NCBI GenBank assembly: GCA_964387645.1
Contig: CAYLYM010000019.1
Location: 1 to 41,174, forward strand
Direction: 5' to 3'
Length of the DNA stretch: 41,174 nt
Source: CAYLYM01 sp964387645
Lineage (GTDB): Bacteria; Calditrichota; Calditrichia; RBG-13-44-9
A program made the position numbers and the translations under genes. The notes under the pieces are model-generated. The model was not told the DNA's origin. It did not search any database and saw only the letters and a program-made list of their open reading frames with translations. Below are positions 33,425 to 41,174 of this stretch, in pieces. Within the stretch, counting starts at the first letter, position 1, and each line of letters begins with the position of its first letter.

Positions 33425-34378
33425 TTATCTGAATGCGAGCCACAAGAAAATGAAATACAAAACCAGCAAAAGCAAGCCTTCATAACGATGCACATTCCAT
33501 TTTACTCGCATCAACGGCCAAACCAGAACAGAAAGAAGCAGGAGGGCTGGAAATTCAATAACAAATAAACTGCTCTCTACGGGAATAGGGCGAATCAAAG
33601 GGATAACACCCCCAATAAATAACAGATTGAATATATTACTACCGATAATATTCCCCACCACGATATCTGTTTCATTGCGTAGCACTCCCACAATGGTAGT
33701 AGCGAGTTCAGGCAAGGAGGTTCCCACAGCAATCAGGGTTAAACCAATTACTGTATCACTCACATGAAGTGCTCTTGCAATTTTCACTCCAGATGAAACA
33801 GTGGCTTTTGAGCCACCAATGAGCAAAACAATTCCTAAAAAGATACATAATAAATAGAATAATTTTTTTTGAATCGATATCTGGTTATTTGAATTAGCAT
33901 TTCGAAACTCTTTAAATTCGCGCATTTCCTGAGCGGAGCTTCGCCAGAGATAATAAAGGAAAAGAAAAAGGAAGATTACCAGGATGCTTCCCTCAAATCT
34001 GTTAATTATATGGCCAGTATTGGCAAAAAGAAAAAAAACTAAAGTAAAAAATATCATTGCAGGTACTTCTTTGAACACCCAGGATTTCTTCACTTCCAGG
34101 TTTGAGATGAATGCGCCACTTCCCAATATCAAACCGATATTTGCAATATTAGATCCTATTATATTCCCTATTGAAATGCCCATAGTATTTTGAAGGGCCG
34201 CCATAAAACTGACCACAAATTCTGGTAAGGAGGTTCCCATAGAAATGACAGTGAGTCCAATAATTACGGGGCTAATACCCATTGAACGGGCCAGGGTGCT
34301 TGAATTGCGGATTAACAATTCTGCTCCTGCCCAGAGAACTGTGAGGCCCAAAATCAATAACAATAAATACGAAAGCAT
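33425..34378 (-). CDS. CaCA-family calcium/sodium antiporter (YrbG-like)
   Basis: 317 residues, about ten transmembrane helices in two inverted halves. Each half has an alpha repeat: GTSLPEFVVSFMAAL with GNIIGSNIANIGLI, and GTSLPELATTIVGVL with GNIIGSNIFNLLFI. These carry the conserved acidic and Asn residues of the ion site. The central loop is short and charged, as in prokaryotic members. Exchanges Ca2+ for Na+ (or K+/H+) across the inner membrane. Lies 49 bases downstream of the MBL-hydrolase gene on the same strand, possibly one transcript. Confidence 0.93.
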   Translation of the reverse strand: MLSYLLLLILGLTVLWAGAELLIRNSSTLARSMGISPVIIGLTVISMGTSLPEFVVSFMAALQNTMGISIGNIIGSNIANIGLILGSGAFISNLEVKKSWVFKEVPAMIFFTLVFFLFANTGHIINRFEGSILVIFLFLFLYYLWRSSAQEMREFKEFRNANSNNQISIQKKLFYLLCIFLGIVLLIGGSKATVSSGVKIARALHVSDTVIGLTLIAVGTSLPELATTIVGVLRNETDIVVGNIIGSNIFNLLFIGGVIPLIRPIPVESSLFVIEFPALLLLSVLVWPLMRVKWNVHRYEGLLLLVLYFIFLWLAFR

Positions 34379-34427
34379 TTAAAGATCAAACTCCCAATTT
34401 AAAAATAAAATTGAATCGTTAGTCTCT

Positions 34428-35189
34428 TCAAAACTCAAATAGTGGTGAAACTTCTCTTTGCCCAAAAATATCAATCAGTGAATCGGCAGAATTGCCAATA
34501 TAATCGAGCACTGTTCCTCGTGCTAATTCTTTGGTATTATTTTCCTCGCTTAAATGCGCTAAAAAGATCTTTTCAATCCTGTGGTGGAGGATATTCTTTA
34601 ACAACAAACCCGTCTCATGGTTTGAAAGGTGTCCTACACGGCTGGCGATGCGCTCTTTCAGTTCCCAGGGATAGGGCCCGTTCATCAGCATTTCCGGATC
34701 GTGATTACTTTCGATAATAATGATATCTGCTTCACTGATATGTTCTATGACCCTAGGAGTAACCACTCCCAGGTCGGTACAAACAACGAGCCGTTTTCTG
34801 GGGCTTTCAATGAGAAACCCGAACGTGGGATAGGCGTCGTGAGATAAAGGAAATGGGTTAAATGTAAGATCCTGAATTCGAAAGGAGGCATTCCAGGGCA
34901 CAATTTTTTCATCCCTTTTTAATAGATGTGAAATAGAATCTAAAGTTTCCGGATGACCATGGATCGGCGTACCACACTGCCTGGCAAAAACGCCGACGCC
35001 CCGCGTATGATCAGCATGAGCATGGGTGAGGACAATACCATCTATCTCATTGGGATCCACCCCAACCGAATGTAACCGCCTGCGGATTTGCAAAGCAGAC
35101 AACCCGATATCAACAAGGATTTTACTATGATCTGTTTCTATATATAAGGAATTTCCCTTACTTCCACTCGATAACGAACATATTTTCAT
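34428..35189 (-). CDS. MBL-fold metallo-hydrolase, WalJ/YycJ-like
   Basis: 253 residues, the usual length. It starts MKICSLSSGSKGNSLYIET and contains LTHAHADHTRGVG (HxHxDH metal motif), CTDLGVVTP and IIIESNHDPEML, then HLSNHETGLLL and IFLAHLSEENN. All are standard in the YycJ/WalJ group of single- or double-strand exonuclease-like MBL proteins. Cytoplasmic. Family relatives are implicated in DNA repair and cell-wall coordination; here there is no WalRK operon, so only the fold and general hydrolase role are claimed. Confidence 0.92.
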   Translation of the reverse strand: MKICSLSSGSKGNSLYIETDHSKILVDIGLSALQIRRRLHSVGVDPNEIDGIVLTHAHADHTRGVGVFARQCGTPIHGHPETLDSISHLLKRDEKIVPWNASFRIQDLTFNPFPLSHDAYPTFGFLIESPRKRLVVCTDLGVVTPRVIEHISEADIIIIESNHDPEMLMNGPYPWELKERIASRVGHLSNHETGLLLKNILHHRIEKIFLAHLSEENNTKELARGTVLDYIGNSADSLIDIFGQREVSPLFEF

Positions 35190-35319
35190 ATTATGTTAAA
35201 TTTTTTGTTTTTGTTAATTTGCATGAGTCTTATTCATTTCGTATGACTCTATCATTTTTCCCTTTTTAAATTCTGCAAAGCGGTAAGTACTCAAACAATT
35301 ATAATGTTGCAAATTGGTT

Positions 35320-35898
35320 CTATTTTGATCTTCGGCTTCCAGGTTTAGTAAGCGGCATGTTCTGACGGCATAATGGACATCTTTCTGGTTTGTAGGTCAC
35401 TGCTTTCACCTGCACTACCGAGAACAAAGGTACATCGAATTTAGCTGTTCCCCCACTACGATCAACAATGGCACCAATTCCCGCTGGATATGCTCCAATT
35501 TTTTCGACCAATTCCAGGACTTCCTGAACGGATCCACCGGTAGTGATTACATCCTCGCAAATTAAAACCTTTTCACTAGGGGCAATACTGAATCCGCGCC
35601 GTAGAGTCATTTTTCCTTCTTCTCTCTCGGTATAAATAGCACGGGCTCCGATTTGCCGTGCCAACTCCTGTGCCACAACAATTCCCCCAATAGCAGGAGC
35701 GATGACCACATCCACATCTTCTTCATCATGATAAAACTCAACAATTTCTCGACAAAACTGCTCAAGATAATGAGGATATTGAAGAACCAGAGCACATTGA
35801 AAATATTGCCCACTATGGAGTCCCGATGTTAGAACAAAATGACCATTTTGCAAAGCACCTGTTACTTCAAAAATACGTAAAGCTTCTTTTTTATCCAT
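35320..35898 (-). CDS. pyrE: Orotate phosphoribosyltransferase
   Basis: 192 residues. The PRPP-binding motif is VLICEDVITTGGSV, preceded by the flexible-loop region AIYTEREEGKMTLRRGF and the N-terminal GHFVLTSGLHSGQYFQC. The tail CPLCRQNMPLTKPGSR identifies the Thermus-type subfamily. Converts orotate and PRPP to OMP. The ATG at 35898 overlaps the last 8 bases of pyrF, so the two consecutive pyrimidine steps are translationally coupled. No other pyr gene is nearby. Confidence 0.96.
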   Translation of the reverse strand: MDKKEALRIFEVTGALQNGHFVLTSGLHSGQYFQCALVLQYPHYLEQFCREIVEFYHDEEDVDVVIAPAIGGIVVAQELARQIGARAIYTEREEGKMTLRRGFSIAPSEKVLICEDVITTGGSVQEVLELVEKIGAYPAGIGAIVDRSGGTAKFDVPLFSVVQVKAVTYKPERCPLCRQNMPLTKPGSRRSK

Positions 35899-36739
35899 GG
35901 GAAAATCCTCTGTTGATTTTTTGATTTTTAATTGATCGATAGGTGTTTATTTGATCACGCAATTCCCGGGCTTTTCGGTTGGCCACTATGGCGAAGTCTT
36001 TTTTGGGTGAGGCATATAAAATACCGCGGCTTACATTGAATAATGCCATTCCACCATCTTCATCTGTTCCATAAATTACTGCTTTTTCCAGGTCACCTCC
36101 CTGTGCACCAACTCCAGGAATCAGAAAGGCAAGTTCTTTCGCTAATTGACGAATACGGTTGATTTCACCTGAGTGGGTAGCCCCGACTACAAGTCCGCAA
36201 TTCCCGTAGGATTGGTTCCAGGACACCACTTTTTTTGCAACATGGAGATACAAGGGTTGGCCTTCTGTTTCCAAGTACTGGAAATCTCTTGCCCCTTTGT
36301 TGCTGGTCAAACACAAAATGAATACACCTCGATCTTTAAATTCCAGAAAAGGTAAGATAGAATCCAGCCCCATGTAGGGTGAAACTGTTATTGCGTCGAA
36401 TTGAAATGTTTGAAAAAAAGTTTCTGCATATTTTCGCGAGGTGTTTCCTATATCTGCCCTTTTGGCATCGGCAATGGTAAGTACATCGGGTGGAATTCTC
36501 TCAAGCGTTTTTTCCAACAAATGCCAACCAGTAGTTCCCAGAGACTCATAAAAAGCGATGTTTGGCTTGAATGCCGCAGCAAAATCGGCTGTAGCCGAAA
36601 TAATCTCCCTATTGAATGTTTCAAGAGGATTGGCTTCTCGGCGTAAAAATTCCGGAATTTTTTCAATATCCGGATCCAACCCTACACATAGCAAAGATTG
36701 TTTCTTTTCGATAATACGTGATAATTTTTCTTGTAACAT
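35891..36739 (-). CDS. pyrF: Orotidine 5'-phosphate decarboxylase, type 2
   Basis: 282 residues, the longer type-2 form. LLCVGLDPDIEKIPEFL lies at the N-terminus. FAAAFKPNIAFYESLG carries the first Lys. TIADAKRADIGNT is the catalytic DxKxxD. PYMGLDSILPFL and FLIPGVGAQGGDLE complete the phosphate and orotate binding set. Converts OMP to UMP. It directly precedes and overlaps pyrE; upstream lies the divergent operator and TetR remnant. Confidence 0.96.
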   Translation of the reverse strand: MLQEKLSRIIEKKQSLLCVGLDPDIEKIPEFLRREANPLETFNREIISATADFAAAFKPNIAFYESLGTTGWHLLEKTLERIPPDVLTIADAKRADIGNTSRKYAETFFQTFQFDAITVSPYMGLDSILPFLEFKDRGVFILCLTSNKGARDFQYLETEGQPLYLHVAKKVVSWNQSYGNCGLVVGATHSGEINRIRQLAKELAFLIPGVGAQGGDLEKAVIYGTDEDGGMALFNVSRGILYASPKKDFAIVANRKARELRDQINTYRSIKNQKINRGFSHG

Positions 36740-36886
36740 CGACTATTTTCTTTTAATAATAAATAAAGTTAAGTGGATTTTTCGTTTCAGACAAATGAAA
36801 TCCTTTATTGTGGATATCGAATTTCACTTCTACATAAAAATTTATGGATTTATTTGGGATTGCGAAAAATTTTTATAAATTATCAC

Positions 36887-36904
36887 TGACCGAACAGTCG
36901 GTCA
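36887..36904. promoter_or_regulatory. Palindromic TetR-type operator
   Basis: TGACCGA-ACAG-TCGGTCA is a perfect inverted repeat, directly followed by CATAAT and AGGAG (36909-36913) and the start of the TetR remnant. The form TGACCG(A/N)...TCGGTCA is typical of TetR/AcrR-family autoregulatory operators. The regulator it served appears to be dead. Confidence 0.7.
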
Positions 36905-36923
36905 TAATAGGAGTGAATGAGTA

Positions 36924-37539
36924 ATGCCCATGATTGTTGACAAACAGGCTAAAAAGGCCGAAATCATACAAGTGGCCATACGATTATTTGCCCGCAATGG
37001 TGTGGTTAAAACTAAGATGCCCCAAATCACTATAGATGCTGTCATTGGTAAAGACATAATTTAAGTATATTTTTATAGTAAAGAAGAAATTTTTGCTGAA
37101 GTTTTTCAGGTCGTATTTAATCAGACCGAAAAGATGATTGAAGCGGCCCTACTAAAAATGGATGATCCTGGAGAAAAGCTCCGAGCCCTGATTGAAATTT
37201 CTCTGCAAGTATTTTTCCTTGAAACTGGTGATTTCTTTGGCATAATGATGGACTTTTGGGCCGAAGGCATTCGAAATTTTGAAATAAAAACAAGGATGTC
37301 ATGGAAATTTTTACTCAGAAAAAAATTTATACCGAGCATCGCGATTTAATTCAGAGCGTTCTTAAGAAATGAATAGCCCGGGGGTATTTCGGAAGATAGA
37401 TAGCTTCATCTATTCTTCCATGCTGATTGCCGCCATGGATGGTCTAATGCTACAGTGGATTCTCAATCGAGATCTTTTTGATCTCAAACAGGTATCTCAG
37501 GCACTTTTCGATGGCTTTCTAAATGGGATTCGGAGTTAG
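36924..37539 (+). pseudogene. TetR/AcrR-family regulator, interrupted
   Basis: From the ATG at 36924 (AGGAG 10 bases before) the frame reads KKAEIIQVAIRLFARNGVVK, then GKDII and an in-frame TAA (37062-37064) where the family has the Tyr of GxxxIYxYF. It continues VYFYSKEEIFAEVFQ and EAALLKMDDPGEKLRALIEI. Frameshifts after about 37280 and near 37350 then lead to IDSFIYSSMLIAAMDGLMLQ and SQALFDGFLNGIRS, ending at TAG 37539. Restored, it would be a normal TetR of about 200 residues. Nonsense and frameshifts show it is dead; its operator is preserved. Such regulators usually sit beside an efflux operon, and what follows here is degenerate. Confidence 0.8.
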
Positions 37540-38251
37540 AATTGTTGTTTTGATGCAAATTTATTAAACAAAATTATCCTGGAGGAAAAGATGAGAGAAA
37601 AATTTTAATTTAACAGAAAAGTTGAAAAACAATCAGAAATAATTAATTGATTTACTAAATGCCAGAAGTAATTTAGTATATCCTTGAAAAAACATCGTGG
37701 CAAGGTGAGAAAATGCGTCGTTGGAGCTTGGGTAAATTTCAATTAAAAATGCCAGAAAAAAGTTAGATAAGTTAGGCGTTCATATAATACTTACAAGCAA
37801 GGAAATCATCCATGCTAAAACTTATAGCTCTTTTATTGTATTAATATTGTATTAATTTCTGGAAAGTAGATTTGTTGTGGAGCTGATACTCAATATGATT
37901 ATTAAAAATATAGATAGACCAGAGCGAGTGAAATCCAGCCTAGGAACAGCCAGACAGATTATCATCACTTCCCGTGGTAAGTAATGAATTTTGAAGGATT
38001 TGGCGCCTGCGGTTTTGCCCATATTCGTGGTTATTTTTAGTTGTTTACAAGCAATCCTTAGACAAATTTTTTGTATACATTTAATATAGATATTATGCAA
38101 TATTTATATCTATTTATTTTCTAATTGTGAATATTAAAAAAGCATTGTTATTTTAACAATAGAATAAAAAGAAAAAATGTCTGGAATAGTTCCACACGGC
38201 TTACCATGATTGTTTGAGAAAAATTAATTAAAAAAGCAATGGAGGTTTTCC
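37540..38251. other. Degenerate sequence, possible NADH dehydrogenase-like remnant
   Basis: No intact frame. A strong AGGAGG-type site at about 37581 precedes ATG and a five-codon frame ending in TAA. Later pieces such as KKLDKLGVHIILTSKEI (about 37755) and DLAPAVLP (about 37997) resemble parts of FAD/NAD-dependent oxidoreductases (type II NADH dehydrogenase-like), but the match is weak and in different frames. Best described as decayed coding DNA of uncertain origin. Confidence 0.25.
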
Positions 38252-39793
38252 ATGAAATTAGACTTGTCTTTTTTAAAGGATCTGGGGATCGAGAAGAAGA
38301 ATTACGGTGCCAGTTTTGGAGAATGGATTAGGAACGAAGCGGCTCCGGTTTTAAAGTCGGTCACTCCCATCACGGGAGAAATTATTGGGGAGGTTTATCA
38401 GGCCACTGTCGAGGATTATGAATTGGTTCTGGAAAGAGCTCAGAAAGCCTTTTTAGAATGGAGAAGAATACCTGCACCCAAGCGTGGCGAGGTGATTCGA
38501 TTAATTGGTAATGAATTGCGTAAAAATAAGGAGCCGCTGGGTAAATTAGTAACTCTGGAGATGGGGAAAATTGTACAAGAAGGCATGGGCGAAGTTCAGG
38601 AAATGATCGATATTGCCGACTTTGCGGTGGGTTTGAGCCGCCAATTATATGGTTTGACAATTCAGAGCGAACGTTCAAAGCATCGCATGATGGAACAATG
38701 GCACCCACTCGGTCCGGTGGGAATTATTACGGCTTTCAATTTTCCAGTAGCGGTATGGTCCTGGAATGCATTAATCGCGGCGGTTTGTGGTGATGTCATG
38801 ATCTGGAAGCCCAGCAGTCAAACTCCACTCTGTGCCATTGCGGTGCAAAATATTGTAGATCGTGTAGTAAATTCGCAGGGTTTGCCGAAAGGAATTTTCA
38901 ATACGCTCATTGGTCTTGGTTCCACTATTGGGCAAAAAATGTTAGATGATAAAAGAATTCCGCTCATCAGTTTCACAGGCAGCATACCCATGGGTCGTCG
39001 TGTAGCGGAGCATGTAGGAAAACGATTAGGGAAGACCATACTGGAATTGGGTGGGAATAACGCTGTTATTATCGCACCATCGGCTGATCTGGATATGGCC
39101 TTACGGGCAGTTCTTTTTGGCGCGGTAGGTACGGCTGGCCAGCGTTGTACCACTACTCGCCGTTTGATTATTCACGAAAGTATTTATGATAAATTCAAAG
39201 AACAACTTATTCATGTTTACAAACAAGTGAAGATAGGCAATCCTTTAGACGAAAATATATTAATGGGTCCTTTGGTAGATCGAGCTGCTGTGGAAACCAT
39301 GCAGGCTGCCCTGGATCAATTAAAATGTGAGGGAGGTCGGGTGCTTTATGGCGGTGAAGTTTTAAGAGGGCCGGAATATCCCGGCGGTTGTTATGTTCGT
39401 CCATGCATTGCTGAAGCAGAAAATCATTTTGAGATAGTGCAGCACGAAACTTTTGCGCCAATTCTTTATTTAATGAAATACAAAACTTTAAAAGAAGCCA
39501 TTGCCCTGCATAATAGTGTGCCTCAAGGTCTTTCTTCAGCCATGTTTACCAATGATGTCCGTGAAATGGAAACCTTCTTAAGCCCTGAAGGTTCGGATTG
39601 TGGAATTGCCAATATTAATATTGGTACCAGTGGGGCTGAAATTGGTGGGGCTTTTGGCGGAGAAAAAGAAACTGGCGGTGGAAGGGAATCGGGTTCAGAT
39701 GCCTGGAAAGCGTACATGCGCCGACAAAATAACACAATTAATTATGGTACAGAGTTACCTCTAGCACAGGGAATTAAATTTGGAAATATGTAA
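38252..39793 (+). CDS. ALDH7-type aldehyde dehydrogenase (aminoadipate-semialdehyde/piperidine-6-carboxylate dehydrogenase-like)
   Basis: 513 residues; GGAGG before the ATG. NAD-binding and catalytic segments: GPVGIITAFNFPVAVWSWN, WKPSSQTPL, SFTGSIPMGRRV, E265-LGGNNA (general base) and C299 in AGQRCTTTRR (nucleophile). GGNNA and QRCTTTRRL with the C-terminal GEKETGGGRESGSDAWK are the hallmarks of the antiquitin/ALDH7 group. Most bacterial members oxidise alpha-aminoadipate semialdehyde (in equilibrium with piperidine-6-carboxylate) in lysine catabolism. No other lysine-degradation gene is in the window, so a detoxifying role toward other aldehydes is possible. Cytoplasmic, monocistronic. Confidence 0.92.
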   Translation: MKLDLSFLKDLGIEKKNYGASFGEWIRNEAAPVLKSVTPITGEIIGEVYQATVEDYELVLERAQKAFLEWRRIPAPKRGEVIRLIGNELRKNKEPLGKLVTLEMGKIVQEGMGEVQEMIDIADFAVGLSRQLYGLTIQSERSKHRMMEQWHPLGPVGIITAFNFPVAVWSWNALIAAVCGDVMIWKPSSQTPLCAIAVQNIVDRVVNSQGLPKGIFNTLIGLGSTIGQKMLDDKRIPLISFTGSIPMGRRVAEHVGKRLGKTILELGGNNAVIIAPSADLDMALRAVLFGAVGTAGQRCTTTRRLIIHESIYDKFKEQLIHVYKQVKIGNPLDENILMGPLVDRAAVETMQAALDQLKCEGGRVLYGGEVLRGPEYPGGCYVRPCIAEAENHFEIVQHETFAPILYLMKYKTLKEAIALHNSVPQGLSSAMFTNDVREMETFLSPEGSDCGIANINIGTSGAEIGGAFGGEKETGGGRESGSDAWKAYMRRQNNTINYGTELPLAQGIKFGNM

Positions 39794-40386
39794 TTTTCAC
39801 AAATTATCTATATGCATATATCTTTGTATTTTTATTAATAAATAGCTATTTTTTTCTCATTGTTCATCCGATTATGGATGGATATGGCTAAAAAGAGATG
39901 ATGGTGCCACCCAAAATATAATTGAAGAATTTTTATGCTATTTAGATTATTGACTTCAAAATCAATTTTCTTTTGATTGTTTAAAGCGCCTTATCATGAA
40001 AAATTTTAATAAGTTAGTGATTTTTTAATTTGAGAAGCACAAACTAATTCAATCGGAAAAAGATTGGTGAATCAGCATGGTTCAAAGTACTTAGCAAGAC
40101 TCAATAAATATTTAAACAAAGAATAGTTGAGAAGGTTGATAAAAAATATAAAATATCCCTAATTGGCTGTTGAATTATATTTTGAAAATTTTTAATTTTT
40201 ATTATTAAATTTATCAGACATTTTATTTTTATCGGACAGGGTAGTCCCGCTTTATTTTGAATGAAAATCAATTACATTCGCCTAATTAGTGTTGAAGATA
40301 GAATAAATTTCTTAAAACTGTTATTCTATTGTTAAAAAGCTTTTTTCCATTTATTATTGTTACAGATTTCTAAATTGGTTTTTAAA
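39794..40386. other. AT-rich noncoding spacer
   Basis: 593 bases with no coding frame, RNA gene or convincing terminator. A small AT-only inverted repeat AATCAA...TTGATT lies near 39960-39978. It presumably contains the promoter of the phosphoglucomutase gene. Confidence 0.5.
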
Positions 40387-41174
40387 ATGAATATAATAAT
40401 GGCTGTACATTCATTTGTAAGTAAACCTGCTCCTCTAGAATCACTGATGAATATTTCCCAACTAGTGGGCGCATACTATACATTTAAAGCAAATCCAAAC
40501 AGGCCACAACAGTTGGTATCTTATGGCACTTCTGGACGTTGTGGTTCATCGCGTAAAAATAGTTTTAATGAGGATCATATTCTGGCTATTTCTCAAGCAA
40601 TATGCGAATACCGTAAAAGTCAGGGAATCAGGGGATCGTTATTTCTTGGAAAAGATACCCATGCATTATCTGAACCTGTTTTTGCTACGGCGCTTGAAAT
40701 ATTTGCTGTCAACGATATTGATGTGATGATAGATAAGCATTTGGGATTTACTCCTACTCCGGTGATTTCTCATGAAATTCTCATATATAACCGTGAACAT
40801 AAAAATGGGCTTGGTGATGGTGTTATCATCACTTCTTCTCACAATCCACCAGGGGACGGTGGATTAAAGTACAATCTCCCAATTGGTGGACCTGCAGATT
40901 CTGAAATAACCAGCATTATTAAAGGCCGTGCTAATGAAATTTTACAAAATAAATTAATAGAGGTTAAACGTTTATCTTATGAAAAGGCACTAAAAGCGTT
41001 CGCGACACAACGATATTATTATATTCACACCTACGTTGATGATTTGGATCAAATTATTCAAATGGAGCAAATATCAAAAGCAGGCTTAAAGATACGGGTA
41101 GATCTATTGGGTGGATCTGGATTAAAATTTCGGGAAACTATTGCTGATAAATATGGTCTGGATATTCAAATTGT
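40387..41174 (+). CDS. pgm: Phosphoglucomutase (alpha-D-glucose phosphate-specific), 5' part, cut by the window end
   Basis: Open from the ATG at 40387 (second Met at 40399) through the last base, 262 codons with no stop. Residues follow bacterial Pgm closely: GKDTHALSEPVFATALE as LFLGKDTHALSEP, GFTPTPVISHEIL, then T-S-S151-H-N-P-P with the phosphorylated serine, and GGPADSEIT. FNEDHILAISQAICEYR is also typical. Interconverts glucose 1-phosphate and glucose 6-phosphate in the cytoplasm. Odd point: the normally invariant GTSGHRGS is GTSGRCGS here (residues 47-54), two single-base transitions from the standard codons. No clear ribosome binding site is visible. The missing part would lie beyond the window. 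Confidence 0.92.
   Translation, partial: MNIIMAVHSFVSKPAPLESLMNISQLVGAYYTFKANPNRPQQLVSYGTSGRCGSSRKNSFNEDHILAISQAICEYRKSQGIRGSLFLGKDTHALSEPVFATALEIFAVNDIDVMIDKHLGFTPTPVISHEILIYNREHKNGLGDGVIITSSHNPPGDGGLKYNLPIGGPADSEITSIIKGRANEILQNKLIEVKRLSYEKALKAFATQRYYYIHTYVDDLDQIIQMEQISKAGLKIRVDLLGGSGLKFRETIADKYGLDIQI

Noticed and set aside
40523..40726. 67-codon plus-strand frame near the window end
   Set aside because: Out-of-frame shadow inside the phosphoglucomutase gene, which is open in another frame to the last base.
1..41174. CRISPR arrays, tRNA or rRNA genes
   Set aside because: No regularly spaced repeats and no cloverleaf or rRNA-like segments were seen on reading; short inverted repeats found are better explained as terminators or operators.

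Overview
The window looks like an AT-rich chromosomal segment of a Gram-negative, probably heterotrophic bacterium with anaerobic or microaerobic capacity. This is suggested by Sec, Tat and lipoprotein export signals on many proteins, a periplasmic octaheme cytochrome, a membrane polyferredoxin, and families (DUF1080, sulfatase, GH97, SMP-30, TAT-signal proteins) frequent in the FCB/PVC groups. I would guess a Calditrichota/KSB1-like lineage, but no rRNA or other marker gene is present to fix this. TTG starts appear several times.

Layout. (1) 1-3.0 kb: a DUF1080 protein and a DUF2130 coiled-coil protein. (2) 3.0-5.4 kb, minus strand: an orphan gene with a UUCG-loop terminator, then a tightly overlapping operon of ECF sigma factor, membrane anti-sigma factor and CpxP/Spy-like protein, with a sigma-E-like promoter in front. 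(3) 6.4-25.4 kb, all plus strand: a saccharide-scavenging region with a sialidase-like lipoprotein, SMP-30 lactonase, serine hydrolase-DUF4185 fusion, DUF1080-DUF3471 fusion, Tat-exported TIM-barrel-like protein, FG-GAP lipoprotein, polysaccharide deacetylase, Na+/solute symporter, beta-propeller protein, Tat sulfatase, GH97 glycosidase and a second serine hydrolase. Spacers are long and AT-rich, so many genes are probably transcribed separately. Decayed genes lie between the intact ones. (4) 25.4-25.6 kb: a GC-rich block bounded by 10-bp direct repeats. (5) 25.7-32.3 kb, minus strand: a nitrogen-oxide/nitrosative-stress locus with an Rrf2 (NsrR-like) regulator, HAO-like octaheme cytochrome c, NapH/NosR-like polyferredoxin, a DUF438-hemerythrin-PAS sensor, a broken DUF1858-DUF2249 gene, a methyltransferase and a broken hemerythrin. 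(6) 32.6-36.7 kb, minus strand: housekeeping genes (HD hydrolase, CaCA antiporter, WalJ-like MBL hydrolase, pyrE, pyrF). (7) 36.9-38.2 kb: a dead TetR gene behind an intact palindromic operator, then decayed sequence. (8) 38.2 kb to the end: an ALDH7-type aldehyde dehydrogenase and the 5' part of a phosphoglucomutase gene running off the window.

How the genes fit together. Region 3 reads as an outer-membrane/periplasmic toolkit that desulfates, deacetylates and hydrolyses glycans and imports the sugars with sodium. Region 5 reads as sensing (Fe-S Rrf2, hemerythrin-PAS), electron delivery (polyferredoxin) and chemistry (octaheme cytochrome) on hydroxylamine, NO or nitrite. The Rrf2 promoter carries a tandem 22/21-bp repeat, part of which recurs at the polyferredoxin promoter, which suggests one regulon.

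The most striking general property is gene decay. At least six or seven recognisable genes are broken by stops, frameshifts or truncation while their neighbours are intact, so this segment may come from a genome undergoing reduction. Assembly error cannot be excluded from sequence alone.
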